DNA of 56,483 nucleotides. Source: a virus. Of the stretch, positions 1-7,053 are shown in pieces. Under the pieces are notes generated by a model. The model did no database searches. It saw only the letters and a list, made by a program, of their open reading frames with translations, and was not told the origin of the DNA. A program made the translations under genes and the position numbers. Positions within the stretch are counted from its first letter, which is position 1. Each line of letters starts with the position of its first letter. The DNA lies in the IMG/VR virus record IMGVR_UViG_3300047388_000152, positions 1 to 56,483 of that record; one strand, given 5' to 3'.

Positions 1-131
1 ACCAACAAATAACCAATGGCACCATCAGAATAACCGTTGAGATTAAACCACGACCAAAAGCAAAAGATGAGCAATTTGAGAACTACAAGGCGGGTGTGTG
101 GATGCAGGAATGCCCTGCTTCTCATCAGTAG
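1..131 (+). CDS. C-terminal end of an unidentified early protein (truncated by window edge)
   Basis: An open frame enters from the left edge (codons in phase with position 3) and ends at TAG 129-131, giving about 43 C-terminal residues. The visible sequence is mixed and charged (ITVEIKPRPKAKDEQFENY..., ending PASHQ). No family is recognised. The stop lies one base before the dispersed 23-bp element at 132-154, so the next gene may be separately controlled. The 5' part is outside the window. Confidence 0.6.
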   Translation, partial: QQITNGTIRITVEIKPRPKAKDEQFENYKAGVWMQECPASHQ

Positions 132-154
132 GTCAATCACTGACATTGTGACAG
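132..154 (+). promoter_or_regulatory. Dispersed 23-bp element, site 1
   Basis: The arm GTCAATCA is followed by the dyad CTGACA-TTG-TGACAG. The site ends 7 nt before the ATG of the 63-aa gene, in the position where a Shine-Dalgarno would be; no Shine-Dalgarno is visible. It matches eight other copies in the window. I infer an operator-like site. Confidence 0.75.
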
Positions 155-161
155 CGAAATT

Positions 162-353
162 ATGGCACACAAAGTAAGAGACGAGATTGTAAGGCTCCGC
201 AAGTTGCTAGACGAAACGGAGGACCCACTGACCATTTCTGCATTACAAGGGGCTATCTATGCCCTGAAGTGGCAAGAATCGCTAGGCGGTGCGGCTAAGG
301 AACCTATCCTTGCTCCGTCCAAAGAAATCGCAAAAACAACAAAAACAAGTTGA
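162..353 (+). CDS. Small hypothetical early protein, 63 aa
   Basis: Starts at ATG 162, immediately after the 23-bp element rather than a purine-rich ribosome site. The first 45 residues look like two short helices (DEIVRLRKLLDE and TISALQGAIYALKW); the tail is polar and lysine-rich. No family is recognised. The gene ends inside the -35 region of the promoter of structured RNA 1, so it is the last gene of its small unit. It is probably a small early accessory protein; no function can be assigned. Confidence 0.6.
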   Translation: MAHKVRDEIVRLRKLLDETEDPLTISALQGAIYALKWQESLGGAAKEPILAPSKEIAKTTKTS

Positions 354-378
354 CCTTTCTATTCTATCCGAATAGACT
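350..378 (+). promoter_or_regulatory. Sigma70-like promoter of structured RNA 1
   Basis: TTGACC (350-355), a 17-nt spacer, then TAGACT (373-378). The same TTGAC-17-box arrangement precedes RNA copies 2 and 3, which supports it as a real promoter. The predicted start is near 385, just before stem P1. Confidence 0.65.
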
Positions 379-384
379 TGTAGG

Positions 385-512
385 TGATTAGGTCAGCATA
401 CAGATTGAAAAGTTTTTCCGCGAAATCGCTCACACAGAGCGTAGAGACCGAGACTGGACTACTGTGTGTCTGACCTAATCATTCAGACCTAAAGCCGTTC
501 GGTCTCTTTTCT
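385..512 (+). ncRNA. Structured RNA, copy 1 (pseudoknot plus terminator)
   Basis: P1 pairs 386-396 (GATTAGGTCAG) with 470-480 perfectly over 11 bp. A small hairpin CGCTC-ACACA-GAGCG lies at 427-441. P3 pairs AGAGACCGA (443-451) with TCGGTCTCT (499-507) and is followed by a T-rich run, so it is a terminator. The 5' strand of P3 lies inside the P1 loop and its 3' strand lies beyond P1, giving an H-type pseudoknot or a mutually exclusive switch. An alternative pairing GTCTGA/TCAGAC overlaps the 3' strand of P1. The sequence TTGAAAAGTTT and the 3' end TCAGACC...GTTCGGTCTC recur in copy 2. No RNA family is recognised. Confidence 0.75.
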
Positions 513-550
513 TTTCCGACCGCCCAAAGTCTGACCGTTCTTCTATAGGT

Positions 551-781
551 ATGAGTCCGGCAAAATCAATCCTATGGCGTGTAACAGGGATTAACTTGTT
601 CACCCACCCTCAGACGCTGAAGTATCTCAGCGGTTACTTGTTTAGATGTCAGGCCATCTTTAATGACACGACAAGGAGCGTTCTCCACAGGGAGTTTCAC
701 CGTGCAATCGCTAAAACTCGAATATGGCCTTAGGGGTGACCGTGCAATGCTGATAAACTCACGGGGTACAGGAGGAATATT
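551..781 (+). other. Noncoding region 5' of HNH gene; possible decayed copy of an AAA-gene start
   Basis: A 60-codon frame at 551 is present but has no coding character. Bases 543-590 resemble the start of the AAA gene at 1522-1580 (TATAGGTATG versus AAGGATATG, then AAAAT..ATC.TATGG...GTAAC). The rest has local hairpins (CGCTGA/TCAGCG near 615-632, AGATG/CATCT near 642-657) and a repeated phrase ACCGTGCAAT. This could be the scar of the HNH insertion. I found no group I or group II intron core. Confidence 0.35.
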
Positions 782-1342
782 ATGTACGCAGACCCTGAGC
801 GTCAGAAAGCGTTTAGACGGGAGTATTTCCAAACCAAGACTAAACAATTAAGAGCAGACCGCAAGGCACAAGGCATATGCCGTTGTGGACGTGGAGAATG
901 TCTGCCTAGTCGTGCTTATTGCTTACAATGTAAGGCGTATGAACCAGTCATACGCAAGCGTAAAATAGCACGACGAAGAGAGATGGGACTGTGTCTTCGA
1001 TGCGGAAGCCGACCTCAAGAGAAGGATGTCACTTGTGACCGATGTAAGGTCAAAGACCGACTGAAACGTACCGCAGAACGACGACAAGTCTTAGACCATT
1101 ACGGCACAATGTGTGCTTGCTGTGGGGAAAAACAGGCACAGTTCCTGTGCATCGACCACGTCAATAATGATGGCAATGTACACCGAAAAACGTTGCAAAC
1201 AAACAACATTTATCGGTGGCTCCTACGCAATGACTTTCCAGTGGGATTCCAAGTGCTGTGCTTTAACTGCAATATGGCTAAAGCCATTTATGGCAAATGT
1301 CCACATCAAGCGGCACCATCACCACCCGGAACACGGTCATAA
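782..1342 (+). CDS. HNH homing endonuclease with zinc-binding CxxC pairs
   Basis: The AGGAGG at about 771 fits the ATG at 782. The protein is 186 aa. It has a basic N-terminus, CxC/CxxC clusters at residues 33-50 and 71-88, then an HNH core: CxxC at 111/114, the catalytic-type pair DH at 125-126 (CIDHVNNDG), Asn-rich middle, and a final CxxC at 160/163. This is the ribbon-plus-HNH layout of phage free-standing homing nucleases, which nick DNA to spread into empty alleles. It lies alone, flanked by about 200 nt of noncoding sequence on each side, just upstream of the AAA gene. The fold call is firm; homing is inferred. Confidence 0.85.
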   Translation: MYADPERQKAFRREYFQTKTKQLRADRKAQGICRCGRGECLPSRAYCLQCKAYEPVIRKRKIARRREMGLCLRCGSRPQEKDVTCDRCKVKDRLKRTAERRQVLDHYGTMCACCGEKQAQFLCIDHVNNDGNVHRKTLQTNNIYRWLLRNDFPVGFQVLCFNCNMAKAIYGKCPHQAAPSPPGTRS

Positions 1343-1540
1343 TTGCCAAGTTAGTTAAAAACGTTCTGTAAATCGGTAAGGTGAAAGGTCAGAGCAGTCA
1401 CCCGTCAACAAGTTCAGTAAATTCTGTAAGGGAACCTAAAGGGTACATCAAGCCCACACAGGCCGGAGCTATAGGAGAGCAAAGGCAATGGGTGGTTGTG
1501 TTCTAAATTCAGTAGTAACTAAGGAGAAGAATCTAAGGAT
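1343..1540 (+). other. Noncoding leader between HNH gene and AAA gene
   Basis: No plausible gene is present. Hairpins can be drawn (GGTGA/TCACC near 1380-1404). The region ends with AAGGAG (1520-1525) and AAGGAT just before the AAA start codon. It may be a 5' untranslated leader. No intron core motif was recognised. Confidence 0.4.
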
Positions 1541-2656
1541 ATGGGAAAAGTACAAAATATCTATGGGTCAGTAACGCGGTCTGAGGCGATGAAAACTATC
1601 ATCGCTCTAAGCAAGGGCGATGAATGGGGTTCGCCCCTTACGGTTTTAGTTACGGGGCCAATGGGTTCATCAAAGAGTGCGATGTTCCATGACTTGCAAC
1701 GTGCTTTGCCCACACACGATGGGTACTTTCACGATTGCACAACAAACGAAGCTGGTGACCTCCTGATGCCGTCTGTCACAGACAAAGACGCTGAGGTGCC
1801 TAAACTCCGCTTCGCTCCAGCAGAGACGCTAGGATTCACTAACAAGCGTCCTGTATTCATCTTTGCGGACGAACTGGACAAGGCTCCTAAAGCCATTCAG
1901 AACGTCTTTAACCGCATTGCTCACGAAGGGGCTTTGGGCAACTATGTATTGCCTCCGGGTTCGTTTATGGTGGCTACGTCCAACAGAACTGAGGAAGGTC
2001 TGGGGGATAATCGGCAGGCTAACATGCGTGACCGCACGGTGAGCATCGACATTAAGATGCCTGACTCTAAGGAGTGGATAGAGAACTACGCTCTAGGAGC
2101 TAACGTGCATCCTACCGTGCTAACTACGGTCTCAGAGATACCGGATATGCTGGCAGACTTTAGGGACGTAACAAAGGCGGCAGACAATCCCTACATCCAT
2201 CATCCGTCCGAGAATCGAGAACACGGCACAAGCTGTCGGTCGCTGGCTAACGCTTCTAAGGCTCTGTATCGTCTCGAAAAGGACGGACTCTCGGCAAGCG
2301 TCATAGCACACGTTCTTACAGGCATAATCGGTGCACCAGCGGCGGCAGAGATGATTTCAATTCACACTCTGCACAATGAGCTCCCTCGATATGACGAAGT
2401 TATCAAGAGTCCTGAAAAGGCTAAGATTCCTTCAAAGTCAGCGGCTATGTGCCTGTTCGTCTATACAGCTATACAGAGGGCAGAGCCTAAAGATGTAGCT
2501 TCACTAATGAAGTACGTGCAGCGTCTACCGTTGGAGCAACAGGCGATGTTTTTCTTTGGTGTTATCCGCAGTCCTAAAGCGGCACAGCTTACGCCTGAGA
2601 ATGGAATGATAGATTGGGGACGCACAAACTCGTGGCTTACCCGCAATGATAGTTAG
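1541..2656 (+). CDS. MoxR-type AAA+ ATPase
   Basis: 371 aa. Walker A is GPMGSSKS (residues 39-46) and Walker B is FIFADELDKAP (about 107-117). A sensor-1-like segment (FMVATSNRTEEGLGD) is followed by the arginine-containing NMRDRT. MoxR ATPases act as chaperones that remodel or metal-load partners, usually a VWA-domain protein. Such a partner with a MIDAS motif lies at 4065-5339, separated only by an antisense HNH gene and two small genes, so I infer they act as a pair. In phages such pairs are of unknown purpose. The gene overlaps the antisense HNH gene by 4 nt at the 3' end. Confidence 0.85.
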   Translation: MGKVQNIYGSVTRSEAMKTIIALSKGDEWGSPLTVLVTGPMGSSKSAMFHDLQRALPTHDGYFHDCTTNEAGDLLMPSVTDKDAEVPKLRFAPAETLGFTNKRPVFIFADELDKAPKAIQNVFNRIAHEGALGNYVLPPGSFMVATSNRTEEGLGDNRQANMRDRTVSIDIKMPDSKEWIENYALGANVHPTVLTTVSEIPDMLADFRDVTKAADNPYIHHPSENREHGTSCRSLANASKALYRLEKDGLSASVIAHVLTGIIGAPAAAEMISIHTLHNELPRYDEVIKSPEKAKIPSKSAAMCLFVYTAIQRAEPKDVASLMKYVQRLPLEQQAMFFFGVIRSPKAAQLTPENGMIDWGRTNSWLTRNDS

Positions 2657-3381
2657 AGTCCTATTCCCATCTCATCGAACCACTTCGGAGTTTCGCCTTT
2701 CACTTCAAAGCGTGTCTGAAACTTAATCGACTTGCGGTAGTTATCGCCCGGAGGGAGATATTGGAGATTGTTCGGAACGTGCAAGCCTGAAACCATCTTG
2801 CCGTGCAAGGGGATGATGTGGTCAACCGTCATCCCCTCTGGGCAATCTCGATAGGTTTGGCGTATCTTTGTGAGGTCTGACCAAGGGGGAATACGTTGTT
2901 TCTTCGCGGCTTCACGCTTGCGTTGAATGTGCAGATTGTAGGCTTTGGTATTCGCCTCTCCGTGAATCGTGTGGCAATTTCGCTGTACTTCACGAGCCAA
3001 GCATCCACAGGAACGTGTCGCAACTTTACCAGTGAGATTGCCGCGTACCACGTAGACAGTGTTGCCGCAGTCACACAAGCACTCCCATTCAGTGCCTTGT
3101 CCGTGGCCATTTACCTGTCCGCGTAGTTTGTGAATCTTAATGGCAATCAGACGGCCAAATCGCTTGCCACCTAAATCGTTTTTGAGCAACGTGGTAGCAA
3201 TCATCTCTTTGGTCTTACATCCACAAGAACGAGAACGTCCATCCGCTATGCAAATAGCAGTCACGTGACGTTCAGTCCCACACTTACAGCGACATAGGGC
3301 TTTATGCTTATTAGATATGGGCGTTTCCAATACAGTCCAGTCGCCAAAAGTCTGCCCTTGCTGTATAACGGGATATTTCAT
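2653..3381 (-). CDS. HNH homing endonuclease with N-terminal zinc ribbons
   Basis: 242 aa on the strand opposite to all neighbours. Two tandem ribbon repeats (CRCKCGT...SCGC; CLCDCGN...SCGC) occupy roughly residues 28-130. The C-terminal HNH core is GMTVDHIIPLHGKMVSG...PNNLQYLP...N.RKS. The ribbons probably read DNA and the HNH domain nicks it. Insertion between the AAA gene and its downstream partners splits the presumed ATPase/VWA operon. A TATAAT box upstream on this strand suggests its own promoter. It shares its ribbon style with the HNH genes at 42547 and 45447. Confidence 0.87.
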   Translation of the reverse strand: MKYPVIQQGQTFGDWTVLETPISNKHKALCRCKCGTERHVTAICIADGRSRSCGCKTKEMIATTLLKNDLGGKRFGRLIAIKIHKLRGQVNGHGQGTEWECLCDCGNTVYVVRGNLTGKVATRSCGCLAREVQRNCHTIHGEANTKAYNLHIQRKREAAKKQRIPPWSDLTKIRQTYRDCPEGMTVDHIIPLHGKMVSGLHVPNNLQYLPPGDNYRKSIKFQTRFEVKGETPKWFDEMGIGL

Positions 3382-3401
3382 TAACGCACCAACTAACGGT
3401 T

Positions 3402-3407
3402 ATTATA
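3402..3407 (-). promoter_or_regulatory. Candidate -10 box for the antisense HNH gene
   Basis: On the - strand this reads TATAAT, about 20 nt before the ATG at 3381. No good -35 is visible at 16-18 nt. Homing genes often carry their own promoter when inserted against host transcription. Confidence 0.35.
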
Positions 3408-3505
3408 ACATTGAGAGAGTCTTTACAGGAAGGCAAAAATCAGAGATGGTTGGTGGCCTCAGACAACTAATTTGTAAAGGCTCCCACTTTTACTTTGGAG
3501 AATCT

Positions 3506-3748
3506 ATGAGTGCAAGAGGCGACATTATGCGGCTTATAGGTCGCAAGACTGACCCGGTTAGCATAATCACAACCACCACTTACAAGTACACGGCCTCAAA
3601 CAAGAAAGATATAAAGACCCTCAATGAGGGGAATATACCGCGTGATTTAGGTGTGGCGATACACGTTCTAAGGCTGAACGGGCACACCGTCACAAAGGAG
3701 CGTTGGGACTACGAAGGTGGATTTTCTTTTGATGTAGTGGAGAAATAA
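3506..3748 (+). CDS. Small hypothetical protein, 80 aa
   Basis: I chose ATG 3506 because TTTGGAG precedes it at good distance. An upstream ATG at 3317 would place 63 residues over the HNH promoter and coding region and looks spurious. The protein (MSARGDIMRLIGRKT... ending SFDVVEK) has a plausible alpha/beta pattern, but no family is recognised. Its stop abuts the next start (3749). It probably belongs to the AAA/VWA transcription unit interrupted by the HNH insertion. Confidence 0.65.
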   Translation: MSARGDIMRLIGRKTDPVSIITTTTYKYTASNKKDIKTLNEGNIPRDLGVAIHVLRLNGHTVTKERWDYEGGFSFDVVEK

Positions 3749-4060
3749 ATGGCAAAAGCAATAACCAAATACAAGGGTTTCAGCTACGAGGACGAATCAC
3801 GGCCTTTGGCAAAGGTGGCTTATATGGACGGATATGCTTTCGGTGACACGTTGTTGGAGGGCGTTCCGTTCAAGTGTGAAGTCACTGACAGTGGTGAATT
3901 GCAAGTCGGATTTGCAGAGCCTACGGGCTTCTACGAACAGGAGCTTAACCAGCCTTTATGGAATGCAAGGGCTTTGAAATACGCGAAGGAAGAGGACGTT
4001 TTCTATGAAAACGCAGAACTGACGGCAGGGGAAGATTTGTACTTAGAAAAGGCAGACTAA
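3749..4060 (+). CDS. Hypothetical acidic protein, 103 aa
   Basis: Starts directly at the end of the preceding gene, and its stop lies 4 nt before the VWA gene, so the three look cotranslated. It begins MAKAITKYKGFSYEDESRP and has an acidic C-terminus (KEEDVFYENAELTAGEDLYLEKAD). No catalytic motif or known family is visible. The tight packing against the VWA gene suggests an accessory role in that module; this is inference. Confidence 0.7.
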   Translation: MAKAITKYKGFSYEDESRPLAKVAYMDGYAFGDTLLEGVPFKCEVTDSGELQVGFAEPTGFYEQELNQPLWNARALKYAKEEDVFYENAELTAGEDLYLEKAD

Positions 4061-4064
4061 AGAT

Positions 4065-5339
4065 ATGGCAAAAGCAGTACAGCAAAAACTAACCGCAGAA
4101 CAAAGAGTCACCAAAGCACTGGTTTGGATACTCAGGTCGCCCAACTTCCTAAGTATGTACCCCACGGCCTGTATCGGGGAGACTCGCGTAATCCACGATG
4201 AAAAGGCGTGGCCGTCACCGATGAAAACCGGATACACGGACGGTCGCAATATCCGGTTTTGGCACGAGTTTGTTGATAACTCATCAGACGAGACTTTACG
4301 AGCGGCAATCCTTCACGAAACAGGTCACATTCTCGCACGTCACATACTGAATTATCAGCACCTGTGGCATCAGAATGCACAGCTTGCCAACATCGCGGCA
4401 GACCATTGGGTGAACAATATGCTCAAGGCTCACAACGACACGGGCATAGCCATTGGTGCGGATTGGTTCTGTGACCCTAAGTACGCCGACAGTTCCAAGT
4501 GGGACGTTACAAAGATTTTCAAAGACCTTCAAAAGAACGGCAAAGGACAAGGCAAGTGCAACGGTAACTGCCAACAGGGTAAAGGCTCAGGACGGCCTAA
4601 CGGCCAATGTACCTGCCCACAAGGGTTCGATGAACACGGCTGGGAAGATGGAAATTCCCTAAGTCCTGAGGAACAAAAGCAACTGGCACAGGACGTAGAC
4701 CAAGCTATTAGGCAAGGACAAAGACTCGCGGGGCAGATGAATGGCAACAAGGATTTAGCCATAAATGAACTACTAAAGGTACGGACAGATTACAAGGAAG
4801 CATTCCGAGAGTGGATGCGTACCTACACTCGTGGTGGAGATGACTTGTCGTGGGCTAGAGTCTCACGAAGGGCTATAGCGAACGGTGAACTAATGCCCGG
4901 AAGTATCTCTGAAGCTATGGGTGAACTGGCAATTTGCATAGACACTTCGGGCAGTATCTCGCAAGCAGAGCTAACGGTGTTTCTGTCTAACGTGGCTCTC
5001 ATCACTCAGACCATTAAGCCTCTAAAGATTCGGCTAATTTACTGGGACACGGTTTGCCACGGTATAGAAACCTATGAGCCGCACCAATATGACACAATAG
5101 CTCAGAGCACTAAGGCTAAGGGTGGTGGTGGTACACAGGTAGAATGCGTACCGCCTTACCTAGAGGCTCAGGGCATCAAGCCAGAGGTGATACTGGTTCT
5201 GTCAGACGGTTATTTGTTCTCACCACCACCGGATTTTCCTGCTCCTACGCTGTGGGCGATTCTTCCGGGCAATGAGGGCTTTACTGCACCCCTACCACAA
5301 AAAACAATTCACTTGCCGGATGGGTGGAGTGAGGATTGA
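4065..5339 (+). CDS. VWA-domain protein with N-terminal metallopeptidase-like domain (DUF2201 type)
   Basis: 424 aa. The N-terminal domain has HETGH (residues 84-88), a zinc-metallopeptidase-like signature, followed by a helical region. A Gly/Cys-rich linker (about 160-190, with CNGNC and CTC) connects to a C-terminal von Willebrand A domain whose MIDAS motif DTSGS is at 293-297, with later GGGGTQ and a DGYLF segment. This is the usual architecture of the VWA partner of MoxR ATPases, and the ATPase lies at 1541. It may bind metal-dependent protein targets. Whether the HETGH site is active is not known. The gene is followed at once by the YLKGQxKW paralogs. Confidence 0.85.
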   Translation: MAKAVQQKLTAEQRVTKALVWILRSPNFLSMYPTACIGETRVIHDEKAWPSPMKTGYTDGRNIRFWHEFVDNSSDETLRAAILHETGHILARHILNYQHLWHQNAQLANIAADHWVNNMLKAHNDTGIAIGADWFCDPKYADSSKWDVTKIFKDLQKNGKGQGKCNGNCQQGKGSGRPNGQCTCPQGFDEHGWEDGNSLSPEEQKQLAQDVDQAIRQGQRLAGQMNGNKDLAINELLKVRTDYKEAFREWMRTYTRGGDDLSWARVSRRAIANGELMPGSISEAMGELAICIDTSGSISQAELTVFLSNVALITQTIKPLKIRLIYWDTVCHGIETYEPHQYDTIAQSTKAKGGGGTQVECVPPYLEAQGIKPEVILVLSDGYLFSPPPDFPAPTLWAILPGNEGFTAPLPQKTIHLPDGWSED

Positions 5340-5345
5340 TGATGG

Positions 5346-5615
5346 ATGATGACTGACTACCTAAAGGGGCAGAGGAAGTGGCTGCGTAAGACTGGAGTCA
5401 CAGTAGGAAGTCCCGTGATGGTGATTGCAGAGCCTACGGGAACAATCGAGGATGAATCGTGGGGGTTGCCACTGGAGTATGTAGGGAAGGCGACGACTGT
5501 CAAACAGATAGACTCTGACCGTATCCGTATCAATCATCCTACGAGTGAGAGTCCCCTAGTTTGGTGGGGGGCTCCTTTCTACTGTCTAGTACCTGTAGAG
5601 GGGTCAAGATACTGA
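5346..5615 (+). CDS. YLKGQxKW-family small protein, member 1
   Basis: 89 aa. Starts ATG 5346 (a second ATG follows directly). Family features are YLKGQRKWLRKTGVTVG near the N-terminus, then VMVI, a Trp in the middle, YVGKATTV and a C-terminal aromatic strand WGAPFYCLVPVEG. The layout (K-rich helix, then VGxxV, then VGKxGxV, then PFxCLxP) is shared with genes at 6237 and 6563 and partly 6838, so the cluster arose by duplication. The fold may be a small SH3-like barrel (inference). Function unknown. Confidence 0.75.
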   Translation: MMTDYLKGQRKWLRKTGVTVGSPVMVIAEPTGTIEDESWGLPLEYVGKATTVKQIDSDRIRINHPTSESPLVWWGAPFYCLVPVEGSRY

Positions 5616-5626
5616 CAAGATGTCAG
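5603..5626 (+). promoter_or_regulatory. Dispersed 23-bp element, site 2 (24-nt variant)
   Basis: The arm GTCAAGATA is one base longer than in other copies, followed by a perfect dyad CTGACA-AGA-TGTCAG. It ends 7 nt before a GTG start (5634), which has no Shine-Dalgarno, and overlaps the end of the previous gene. Confidence 0.7.
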
Positions 5627-5633
5627 CGAAACC

Positions 5634-5930
5634 GTGAAAAACATACAGTCTGGATGGTGTAAGGGTGATGCTCTAGTCGCACGTGCTCAAGGTTGGGAAT
5701 TACGGGTAGACCACGAAGGACGCCTTTGGGCTGATGACGTATCCAGAGGCATTAGATTTAATGGAAAGGCATTCCAAACCGTCCTAGAGACTGCAATGAC
5801 AGGGGATGCAGCAGCCTACAAAGCTTTGCGTTGGCTGGCAAAGAACAATCCGTCCTACAGGAAGTGGAAAAAGACTGTACGGGCTATCTATAAGCAATTC
5901 CATCGTGTCAAAAGCACAGAAAGGACATAA
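5634..5930 (+). CDS. Hypothetical protein, 98 aa; paralog of the next gene
   Basis: GTG start placed 7 nt after the 23-bp element. It shares with the gene at 5935 a block AMTGDAAAYKALRWLA (AMTGNVQYLKALGVLA in the paralog) followed by a Lys/Trp-rich helix (YRKWKKTVRAIYKQF versus YKEWRPTVLSLYRSV). The N-terminal half contains VDHEGRLWADDVSRGIRF. The fold is probably alpha/beta. The pair sits inside the YLKGQxKW cluster. Function unknown. Confidence 0.7.
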   Translation: MKNIQSGWCKGDALVARAQGWELRVDHEGRLWADDVSRGIRFNGKAFQTVLETAMTGDAAAYKALRWLAKNNPSYRKWKKTVRAIYKQFHRVKSTERT

Positions 5931-5934
5931 TTTG

Positions 5935-6240
5935 ATGGCTACACGACACTTCAGGTCTAAATGGTGTTCCCTTGGTGCGTTCTTGTGTCGAGACCCTTCA
6001 CATTGGAAGTGGGAGGAAGTACGAGATAGAAACGGGAACGTGACGCCGTTAGTGTGGGATTGGCAAGAACATTGTGTGGCTCTAGCCCATCGGCAGACAA
6101 TGGATTCGTTGGTCGACCAGGCTATGACGGGCAATGTTCAGTACCTAAAGGCTCTGGGCGTACTAGCTTGGCAAAGAGAGGACTATAAAGAGTGGAGGCC
6201 GACAGTTTTGAGCCTCTATAGGTCGGTGATGGAGAAATGA
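5935..6240 (+). CDS. Hypothetical protein, 101 aa; paralog of the preceding gene
   Basis: Starts ATG 5935, with AAGGA upstream. A longer frame from 5806 would run over the previous gene, so I rejected it. It is the paralog of the 5634 gene over its C-terminal half (AMTGNVQYLKALGVLAWQREDYKEW). The stop overlaps the next start in ATGA (6237-6240), so translation is coupled to the YLKGQxKW-family gene. No known family. Confidence 0.72.
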   Translation: MATRHFRSKWCSLGAFLCRDPSHWKWEEVRDRNGNVTPLVWDWQEHCVALAHRQTMDSLVDQAMTGNVQYLKALGVLAWQREDYKEWRPTVLSLYRSVMEK

Positions 6241-6560
6241 AAGACGACTACGTAAAACAGCAATCTAAGTGGTTGGAAAATACCGGATTGCAGGTTGGTG
6301 ATAAGTGCATTGTCGCGTTTTCACCGTCTTCTTTTGAGGAAGGCGAGAATTGGCACGGGTGGACGTGTGGGTGGGCTGAAGAGATGAACGATTGCGTAGG
6401 GAAGGTGGGGGTGATTCAAGCTATCGGGACGGCATACTATCACGCTGAGACGCCATTAAAGAACGGCATAGGGCTTGTGGTTCCGGGTGATGGACATCCT
6501 CAAGACGCTAAGGCGTGGTTCTATCCTTTCTTTTGTTTAATTCCTGCTGGAGATGAATAA
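6237..6560 (+). CDS. YLKGQxKW-family small protein, member 2
   Basis: 107 aa, coupled to the preceding gene through ATGA. It has YVKQQSKWLENTGLQVGDKCIV at the N-terminus, a longer Trp-rich insertion (WHGWTCGWAEEMND), CVGKVGVIQ, and the terminal strand AWFYPFFCLIPAGDE. The shared frame with members 1 and 3 (VGxxV, VGKxG, PFFxL) shows common descent. It has the longest insertion of the four. Function unknown; probably an early accessory protein. Confidence 0.75.
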   Translation: MKDDYVKQQSKWLENTGLQVGDKCIVAFSPSSFEEGENWHGWTCGWAEEMNDCVGKVGVIQAIGTAYYHAETPLKNGIGLVVPGDGHPQDAKAWFYPFFCLIPAGDE

Positions 6561-6562
6561 CT

Positions 6563-6838
6563 ATGACAAACGAAGACAAGGCAACGAAACTTTATCTTAA
6601 GGGCCAGACCAAGTGGTGCAAGAACGCCAACATTGAGGTTGGAACAAAGGTCACCATCTTACAGGCCGCTGAATCGAATCAAGCAGGATGGCCGTCTCCC
6701 TTTCCTGAGTTTATGTTAAATTACGTGGGTAAAACAGGCACAGTGGTATGGCCAGATGACGTTGGTGGGGTGATGGTGGAGATGGAGGACGGGATTACTG
6801 TCCACTTTCCCTTCTTTATTTTATGCAAGGCTGAGTGA
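6563..6838 (+). CDS. YLKGQxKW-family small protein, member 3
   Basis: 91 aa. It has LYLKGQTKWCKNANIEVGTKVTIL, a central GWPSPFPEF, YVGKTGTVV, and a C-terminal strand VHFPFFILCKAE, all matching the family pattern. It starts 2 nt after the previous stop. The stop overlaps the next ATG in TGATG. It is the clearest consensus member. Function unknown. Confidence 0.77.
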   Translation: MTNEDKATKLYLKGQTKWCKNANIEVGTKVTILQAAESNQAGWPSPFPEFMLNYVGKTGTVVWPDDVGGVMVEMEDGITVHFPFFILCKAE

Positions 6839-7053
6839 TGCTCAAACGCAGTCCTGACAATCTCTACGTCCTCTGGTCTCGCTACCTTAAAGGACAGAGC
6901 AAGCTATGGAGTCCAACAAGAAAGCGTATGGCTAAAGGATTGCCGTTGAATACGGTGGTAGGGCAAAGACTCCATTTCCGTAAACATAACCGTATCGACA
7001 CTTGGGCGTTGCGGATTTGTCCATATGGCACAGACCCTAATCAAGCAAAGTAA
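6838..7053 (+). CDS. Divergent YLKGQxKW-family protein, 71 aa
   Basis: I use ATG 6838, overlapping the previous stop; a GTG at 6835 is also possible. Only the N-terminal signature (RYLKGQSKLW) is retained. The VGKxG and PFFxL segments are missing and the rest is basic (SPTRKRMAKGL). It ends flush against the stop of the antisense GIY-YIG gene, so it may be a truncated member whose 3' end was replaced when that gene inserted (inference). Confidence 0.6.
   Translation: MLKRSPDNLYVLWSRYLKGQSKLWSPTRKRMAKGLPLNTVVGQRLHFRKHNRIDTWALRICPYGTDPNQAK

Noticed and set aside
551-733. 60-codon + strand frame as a gene
   Set aside because: No ribosome site, hairpin-rich region, poor coding character; I treat the region as noncoding or an insertion scar.
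551-1540. Group I intron around the HNH gene at 782
   Set aside because: Flanks form hairpins, but no P3/P7-type conserved core or clear exon pair was found, so I cannot support an intron.
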